Source: Chlorella sorokiniana
Taxonomy: Eukaryota > Chlorophyta > Trebouxiophyceae > Chlorellales > Chlorellaceae
Length of the DNA stretch: 64,000 nucleotides
Direction of reading: 5' to 3'
Assembly (NCBI GenBank): GCA_025917655.1
Contig: CP084611.1
Coordinates: 3,162,001 to 3,226,000, forward strand
In this document: piece after piece, positions 57,301-64,000 of the stretch
Position numbering within the stretch: the stretch's first letter is position 1
How the letters are laid out: every line of letters starts with the position of its first letter
Position numbers and translations under genes: made by a program
Notes under the pieces: model-generated
What the model was told of the DNA's origin: nothing
The model's input: the letters and a program-made list of their open reading frames with translations, nothing else
The model's database searches: none

Positions 57301-60300
57301 CTTCCGCGGCTCGCGCGGCCCCCACCCTGCCCCGCCCTGCGCCCACCCTTGGTGCAGGTACCTGCAGGCCGCGGCGGCGCTGGTGCAGCACCCCGGCACC
57401 GCGGTCAGCGGCGAGCTGCTGCGCCTGCTGGCCTGGGCGCCCGCCAAGCGCTTCTGCACCCCCTCATGCGGGTCGCCGTGCTGGCCTGGCACTGGGTGCT
57501 GGCGGCGTGCGGGGCGGAGGTGCAGCTGGCGCTGCTGACGGAGCTGGGGGAGGCGTGGGGCACACCGTCCAAGCCAGGCTGGGCCTGTTTGCCGAGGTGG
57601 CGCCGCAGCAGCGCCAGGTGGCCGCCGCCGCGACGACCGGCGGCGGCGCCGCGGCGGCGGCCGAGGGCGGGGAGGCGGCGCCGCTGGCCTGCGCCGCCGT
57701 GGTGGATGAGGGCGCTGCTGTGGAGGGTGGAGGCGCACCACCTCTGGGTGTGCTTCATGTGGGAGGTGGGTGGGGTGGGGTGGCTGCCCAGGCCCTGCCG
57801 CACTGGTTGGGTTGGAGCAGGGTGGGGCATGCAGCGCTGCAGCCCCGCACCCGCCGCCGCCGCGCGGCAGGCCCGCAGCCCAGCGCGCCCCGCCCCGCCC
57901 GCCTGCAGGTGTCGCAGCGCATGGGGCACGACCCGTCGAGCCTGAGCGGCGTGGTGGCCGACACGATGTGGCGCCAGCTCAGCACCGCCCTGCAGGACGG
58001 CGGCCGCCTGCTGACCGCGCACCCCGCCTCCACGGGCGCTCGCTTCCGCCTGCTGCGCCTCTCCCTGGCCTTCTGCTCGGAGCACGCCGCCGCAGCGCAG
58101 CGCCGAGGCAGGCCCTGCCCCCTGCCGGTGGTGCTGCTAGGGGAGCTGGCGCTGGCGGCGGGGCTGCGCTGGTTTGAGCTGCCAGAGGCGTGGCACGACG
58201 CTGAGCACGACATGCTGAGGTGGGCGGCACGCGGAGCATGCGCAAGTGCCCTTTCCTGAGCAGGGTGTGGACTGGTTGAGGGCGGCAGCAGTCCCGGCGC
58301 CACCTTTCAGCTCGGCGGCTGCCCGGCCCGCTCTCCCACACGGGCCGCGGTGTTCCCCCTCCCAAACCAGCACCTGCCGCCACCCTCCCCCGCCGGCCAT
58401 ACATGCAGGGAGGCTTTGAGCGCTGTGCGCGACTTTGCTGAGGCGCTGGGCCAGGCTGCGCTGCCGCAGCTGCCCCGCGATCTGCCGGCGCCGCACCCCG
58501 CGTGGGGCCACATGCCGCCTCCGCGCAGCAACGCGGCTCGCCAGGCCCTGCTCGCCCTGCTGCTGTCCACGGGTGGGGCCCAGGGCGGCGCTGCCCTGCT
58601 GCGTGCTGCCGCTGCTGCTGGCTGTGCTGCTGCAGACGGTGGTCGCTGTCGTGGGGAGCAGCCGTCACCCCCGCACCCCCTCCATGCAGAGGTGGAGCGC
58701 CTGGCTGCCTGGGCCGACCCGCTGGACGCTGCATCGGTGCCGCCCTCCGCCGCATCCGGCCTGGCCGCCTCGCACTGGGCGACGCACGTGCGCACCGCTT
58801 GGGAGGAGGTGTCGCCGCGGCTGGCGCTGGCGCTGGCGCGTCGCTTCCCCACGGTGGCGGCCATCGGGCGGGAGCTGGCGGGGCTGGTGGCGCGGGATGC
58901 GGCGCAGGCGGCGGTGCAGGTGGGGCGGCGGCGGCAGCCAGGGCATGCAGGTGGTGTGGGTGGGGGCGGGCGGACCTTGCATGTGGCTGTGGTGGCTTGC
59001 CTAAGAGGGCGGCTGATTGAAAGAAAGCACACGGCTGCTTCCTCTACCCACATGCCCCCACCCCCCTCTTCCAGAACCTGCCTGAGGCAGCGCTGCTGCT
59101 GGCCACCCCCGCCGCGGCCAAGGCCAACGCCCGCAGCTGCAGCACCTGGCTGTGTGGGCGCCGCTGCCGCTGCTGGACGCGCTGGCGCTGGCTGCTGGGC
59201 CCGCTGGGCGCCACCCCGCGGTGCTGGCTTACGTCATGCGCAGCCTGGGCGCCTGCGCCCCCGAGGACGTCGCCTTCTTCCTGCCGCAGCTGGTGCAGGC
59301 AAGGGGGCAGGGGCGGGGGCAGGATCCGCAGGCGGAGGTGTTGGCGCGCGTGCGCTGCGGCTCTGGTTGCCCCAAGGCCGGCGCCAAGCAGGAGCTGCAA
59401 CGGCACTGTCGGCTCAACACGCTGGGACCAAGCACCCCCACCCACCCTCACACCCCCCGCCCACCCACCCTCCCCCCCCTCCAGCTGCTGCGCTGGGACC
59501 AGACGGGCCCCACCAACGGCGGCTGCGGCCCCGTGCAGCGCTTCCTGCTGGACGCAGCCGCCCGCTCCGTCTACTTTGCCCACATGCTGGTGTGCCAGCT
59601 GCTGTCGGAGGGCACGCCGCCCGAGGAGGCTTTCAACCCAGCGGTGCGGCGGCTGGGGGGGGCGCACTTGCAGCACGCAGCACTTTCCGAATACCTCGAC
59701 CCTGCCCACGCTGTCAGCCCTGCCCTTCAGCAGCCCCTCCCCGCCCCTGCCCCTCCCCGCCCCCCTCCTCTGCCAGGTCAAGCGCTCCAACTGGAGCCCC
59801 CAGGACACGGGTCTGTGGTCTGTGGCCGACCGCGTGCGCGACAGCCTGCTGGCCGAGCTGCACGGTGGCGTGCGGGAGCGGCTGGACGCCGAGCTGCGCT
59901 TCTTCGACGACGTGACGGCGGTGTCGGGCAAGCTGTACCCGGTGCCAAAGGTGGGGGGGGAGGAGGAGGAGGGGCAGGGAGAGGGCTGCCATGGAGAGGG
60001 CTGCCATGGAGTGCCGCACGCGTCAGAGGCGCAGGACTGCGATTGTTGGCCGAGTGTGCGGCAGTAGCGGGCGGTGTGCCGCAGCGCAGAACAAAAAACC
60101 CGGGAGGGCACGGCGCAGCGCACAGGCAGCCGCCGCGCCTCGCCTGTGTGTGAGCGACCGCCCTGCACCTCGCCGGCCCTGCCCCACCGCAGGACGAGCG
60201 CAAGGCGGCGGCGGTACAGTTCCTGCGTGAGGTGAAGCTGCCGCGGGACGACCTGTACATCCCCACCAACCCCGACTGCCGCGTGCTGGAGCTGCTGCCG

Positions 60301-62035
60301 GAAAGCGCGGCGCCCATGCAGGTGAGTTTGCAGGGCGGCTGCCAAGGGGGCTTGCTCCGCCGCCTGGCAGCCCTGCCCGGCTGCCGGAACCTGCGTGGCT
60401 CCTCCTGACCGTCCCCTGCCCCCCCCCATGTGCCGCGCAGTCTGCCGCCAAGTGCCCCATCCTGGCTGCCTTCCGCTGCGAGCGGGCAGGGGGCTGGGCG
60501 GGGGTGAGGCGACGCGCGCCCTCATCTTCAAGGTGGGGACGACTGCCGCCAGGACGTGCTGGCGCTGCAGGTGCTGCGCCTGCTCAAGGGCGCGTTTGAC
60601 GGCGCGGGCCTGCCGCTGTACCTGGCCCCCTACGGCGTGGTGCCCACGGGCCACGAGCAGGGCATCATCGAGGTCATCCCACACGCCAAGAGCCGCGCGC
60701 AGCTGGTGAGCGGGGCCGTACGCGCCTCGCAGCCGCATGCGGAGGGGGTGGCCAGGAAGGGCGGCGGCCCGTGGCACCAGCCTCCCGGGCATACCACGCC
60801 GTGCGGCGGCGCATGGCTTCCTGCAGCTCACGCTCGCTATTTCACAACACACTTGCATACACACACACACACACACACCGCCTGTTCGCCAGGGCGAGAT
60901 GTTTGACGGCGGGCTGCTGGAGATCTTCCGCCACGAGTTTGGCATGCCGGGGGCGCCGCGCTTTGAGGCCGCGCGCCGCCGCTTCCTGGAGTCTTGCGCC
61001 GCCTACTCGGTGGCCACCTACCTGCTGTGGGCCAAGGACCGCCACAACGGCAACCTCATGCTGGACAACCAGGGCCGCCTGCTGCACATCGACTTTGGAT
61101 ACATACTGGGCATCTCGCCGGGTGGGAGGCGGGGGAAGAGGGGTGGAAGCCAGGGCTATGCCGGGAGGTCGGGGGCGATGGGTGCAGCGGGAACACGCGT
61201 GTGCCGCCTAAGCGTGCAGCGCAAGGGCAGCGGGGGATGGGCTGCAACCCTGGCACCAGCGGTTCGCTTGGTCCCGGGCAGCCCACCGCCGTGCCACCCG
61301 CCCTTTCCCTACCCACCCCCGCTGGGCAGGCGGCAACCTGGGCTTTGAGACCGCGCCCTTCAAGCTGTCGTACGAGATGACGCAGCTGCTGGACCCGGGC
61401 GGCACCCGCGACTCCCCACCTTCCGCCGCTTCACCCAGCTCTGCGTGAGAGGCTTCCTGGCGGCGCGCTCAGTGGCGGACTCGGTGGTGGCGGCGGTGGC
61501 CCTCCTGGCCCCTTCTCAGGTGTGCGCCGCCGCACCGCCCCGCAGGCAGAGTGCCGTTGAGACGCCGCCTCCCTGCAAAGCAGACCTAGCCGCTTGGGCC
61601 GTGGCGTGCAGGGCAGCCCACAGCAGCCCAGTTCCCACCCGCCCTGCGTGTGTTGTTCGGCCCTGCCGCCGCGCCCCTGCCGCAGCTGCCGTGCTACGGC
61701 TACGGCAAGCCCGTCGACAGCCTGCGCGCCCGCTTCAAGCTGGAGCTCAGCGACGCGCAGGCGGCGGCCTACATGCGGGGGCTGGTGCTGAGGGCATACG
61801 ACAAGTGGACCACGGGGGTGAGGGGGGTCTGGTGGGTGTGAGTGAGGGGGGTGCTGCGGCGGCCCTGGACCCTGCCTCCCGATGGGCGCCAACTGACGAC
61901 CGCCTGCGGCCTGCAGTACAAAGTACAATGTCCCCTGTTGTGCGTGACCCTCCAAGGCGTCACGGCGCTGCTGGTGATGCCGCTGTGCAGGGCTACGACC
62001 TCATACAGTACTACCAGAACGCCATCCCCAAATGA
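51370..62035 (+). CDS. PI4KA: phosphatidylinositol 4-kinase alpha (PI4KIII-alpha/Stt4)
   Basis: Large lipid kinase that makes PI4P at the plasma membrane. The gene spans 10.7 kb with more than 20 short introns. The start is either ATG 51370 ([10 protein letters not shown], spliced in phase to [15 protein letters not shown]) or the well-placed ATG 51508 (caccATGGCC). The long N-terminal alpha-solenoid covers 51.5-59.9 kb. The catalytic domain shows FKVG-DDCRQD-type residues (60.53 kb), [51 protein letters not shown], then catalytic [25 protein letters not shown] (61.03-61.11 kb) and [12 protein letters not shown]. The C-terminal [14 protein letters not shown] (stop 62033-62035) is characteristic of the alpha isoform. 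A base is missing in the G-run 60535-60538, inside the ATP-binding loop. Introns carry several GT/CA repeats and a TGTGC repeat. Confidence 0.93.
53604..53641 (+). repeat. GT microsatellite in a PI4K intron
   Basis: A nearly pure GT tract with one interruption (GC) lies on the donor side of the intron between 53.54 and 53.68 kb. It is transcribed as a GU-rich tract. Confidence 0.8.
55050..55082 (+). repeat. C-run followed by CA microsatellite at the 3' end of a PI4K intron
   Basis: About nine C residues are followed by (AC)n and then pyrimidine-rich sequence leading to the acceptor. The same arrangement occurs in other introns of the window. Confidence 0.8.
55731..55765 (+). repeat. seven tandem copies of TGTGC in a PI4K intron
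   Basis: A perfect 5-bp repeat, seven copies, lies between the exon ending near 55660 and the C-rich acceptor tract at 55820-55834. It is a likely polymorphic marker. Confidence 0.9.
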
Positions 62036-62470
62036 CCCGGCCACGCACCGGCAGCAGGCCCCGGGACACTGACCCCCGCTCGCCACCCCTTCTCGCCTAA
62101 CCCTGCAGTATTTCTGCATGCAGCTGTTTGCAAACACCCTTGTGACCCGGCGGGTGTATTTTGAATCCATGCCAGGCAGCAGCGCTGGCCAGGGGAGGAA
62201 CAGATGTCGTTCACTTGCCAGAGGGTGCGCCGGAGGATGAGCGGGCCACGGACGCAGCCTCAGCTTCCCTGCGTGCCGCACCATTGAGTTTGTGGGAGTC
62301 ATGCATACACTCCTGCCATGGCTAAGCCCTCTCTGCGCGCATAAACCACGATCTGCTCCTGGACTGGACAGGTGGACTCCACCTGTGACGTGAGCCTCGT
62401 GCCAAATTTGCCATCCCAAAAGCTGCGCTCCCACCGCAAGTAGTGCTTGATATCAAATACCAACAGCACG
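62036..62470. other. intergenic: PI4K 3' UTR and upstream region of PNPOx-like gene
   Basis: 435 bp with no recognised exon. AT-richer around 62100-62210 and 62400-62470. The next gene is on the same strand, so this should include a PI4K terminator/polyA site and a promoter. No canonical TGTAA was seen. Confidence 0.4.
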
Positions 62471-64000
62471 ATGCCCGCCCCCGATACAACTGGGTTTGCG
62501 TTCCATGAAGGAGAACTCGCTGTGCAGGCGAGGGCGGGAGTCGTCGACACGGCCGCAATGGACAGTGAGTGCTGGAATAAGCTTGAACTGTGTGGGATCG
62601 CTGCAAGCCTGCACCTGGCTCGCGTACCTGTCTTGCCGGGCAGCGCCGCACGCTTACCGCCGGTTGCCGCGCCTGTGCAGGCCTGTACATTCGGCCGTAC
62701 ATGCCGGAGCAGCACCGCGAGTTCTATCAAGAACAGGTTCGTTACCCGCATGTGCATGGCATAACGCGGCTGGTTGCCGATGATGGGACTTGGCGAGTCT
62801 GGCGGAACTTGGGTCTGCTCCCAAGCTGCGTGCTCACCACCTCTTGCACGCCATCTCTGTGCAGAGCTTGCTGTATGTGGGGGAGAAGACGAGGAAGGCC
62901 GCGTGTGGGCCAGCGTGATGGTTGGAGAGCCCGGATTCATCCGCAGCAACGGCCCCAAGCACCTGGCCGTCGCTGGCGGCGCCGCCCTGCCGTCAGGTGA
63001 TCTGGGCAGGACAGCGCTGCCACGTGAGCTGCCAGGTCTCGGTGCAGATGGGGGCCCTTCCTCACCACGGACCGTCCTGTTCAAGCTGCAGATCCCCTGA
63101 CTTTCAAGCCTGGCAGCGCGCTGGGAGGCCTGGCCATGGACCTGTCGCTGAGGCGCCGCAACCGGGTGGCGGGCACCGTCGCCGGCGTGGGCGCCGACGG
63201 CGAGCTGCAGCTGCTCTGCGAGCAAACGACGGGCAACTGTCCCAAGTACATCACGGTGAGTGTCGGGCCAGCCCTGCCTGCTTCCGCAGAGCAGAATGGG
63301 GGCCGGGTCAGCTGACGGCGGCCCTCACGCATGGCTGCAGGTGCGCAACATTCGCCTGGATGGCGCACGCCTGGCGGCCGTGCAGCGCGGCGATGCACCC
63401 CACGGCGTGCTGGACAGCAGCGGCCCTCTGGGGGAGCGGCAGCTGGCCATGGTTCGCGCAGCCGACATCTTCTTCCTGGCCACCAGCGCCCACCGGCCCG
63501 GTGCAGCGGCGGGCGGGCTGCACAGCGGCAGCAGCAGCCAGCCCCACATGGGCTGCGACGTGAGCCACCGCGGCGGCCCCCGGCTTTGTGGAGGTTGCAG
63601 AGGGCGGCCGCACCCTGCGCTGGCCGGACTACCGGGGCAACAATTTCTACATGTCTCTGGGTCAGCTGCTGCCCGGGGCCCGCGTGCTCCCTGCAGCGCA
63701 CAGCCTGGATGCTTGCACAGCGGGCCCTCGGCCCCACCATCTCACAGTCTTCTCCTCCCTCCCCCTCCTCCTGCAGGCAACATGCAGGTCAACCCCGCCG
63801 CCGGCCTGCTCTTCATCGACTGGCTGACGGGCGACGTGCTGCAGCTGAGCGGCACCGCCGAGGTCCTGTTTGACGACCGCAGCCTGCCCGGGGCCCAGCG
63901 CACAGTTCGCTTCGTCACGGCCCTGTGGCACTACGCCCCCGCCGCTCTGCCCGTCCTGCCCGCCCCCGCCGTCCAGTTCAGCCCCTACAACCCGCAGCTG
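62471..64000 (+). CDS. pyridoxamine-5'-phosphate-oxidase-like flavin-binding protein (3' end outside window)
   Basis: Starts at ATG 62471 (MPAPDTTGFAFHEGELAVQAR); exon 1 ends at 62564 and joins SLYIRPYMPEQHREFYQEQ at 62681. Later exons encode GRVWASVMVGEPGFI, LALGGLAMDL-like SLRRRNRVAGTV, then LLCEQTTGNCPKYITVRNIRL and LGERQLAMVRAADIFFLATS. Further blocks are CDVSHRGG, FVEV, LRWPDYRGNNFYMSLG and NMQVNPAAGLLFIDW. This order (FHEGE, MPxQHRxFF, GRPWASLxxGxPGF, RRRNRxNG, GNCPxYI, then a second split-barrel module with DxSHRGG-like and NxxxxxGLLFxDF motifs) matches a two-module PNPOx-like family common in bacteria and fungi. In some members it is fused to a ferredoxin-type reductase, which could lie beyond the window. 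The substrate is unknown. Frame changes near 62885 indicate base errors. Confidence 0.68.

Overview
The window looks like nuclear DNA from a unicellular green alga, most likely a trebouxiophyte of the Chlorella type. The DNA is GC-rich and the genes are split by many short GT-AG introns. Several genes have the green-algal polyadenylation signal TGTAA just downstream, and the best protein matches are plant- or algal-type eukaryotic families. The species assignment is inference; nothing in the window fixes it.

Layout from left to right: choline-transporter-like protein (+, 703-3059); equilibrative nucleoside transporter (-, 3251-4766); DUF4258-like small protein (+, 5695-6242); WBP2-like GRAM protein (-, 6530-7759); ALKBH8 tRNA-modifying fusion (+, 8113-10703); BRO1-domain protein (+, 11066-13233); RETICULATA-related plastid protein (+, 13785-15863); YAE1 iron-sulfur adaptor (+, 16455-17161); a large LRR/lectin receptor kinase (-, 17381-23623); UBLCP1 phosphatase (+, 24181-26239); RNA polymerase II largest subunit with its CTD (-, 26394-35536); tropinone-reductase-like SDR (-, 36287-37604); TKL kinase (+, 37847-39673); CTF8 (+, 40098-40598); EF-hand protein (-, 40640-41600); HSBP (+, 41791-42189); rhodanese protein (-, 42203-43679); MEMO1 (+, 44418-46004); PEX1 (-, 46271-50404); PI4K alpha (+, 51370-62035); and a PNPOx-like flavoprotein cut by the window end (+, from 62471).

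The genes are mostly unrelated housekeeping functions rather than one pathway. Two placements are suggestive. RPB1 lies tail-to-tail with UBLCP1, a CTD-phosphatase family member. The 39.7-43.7 kb block is very compact, with convergent neighbours 13-41 bp apart and a short bidirectional promoter between the EF-hand gene and HSBP.

One caveat affects every gene model. Conserved exons repeatedly lose frame by a single missing base, nearly always in a run of G or C, including next to catalytic motifs of RPB1, PI4K, PEX1 and ALKBH8. This is best explained by homopolymer under-calling in the assembly, not by pseudogenes. Gene spans below are therefore first-ATG to last-stop, with exons described by homology. 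No phage, plasmid, CRISPR, rRNA or tRNA was seen, and I did not find a convincing new defence-type system. The most interesting signals are the RPB1 CTD exon structure and position-7 bias, the altered RPB1 zinc ligands, and the LRR-fucolectin receptor kinase.
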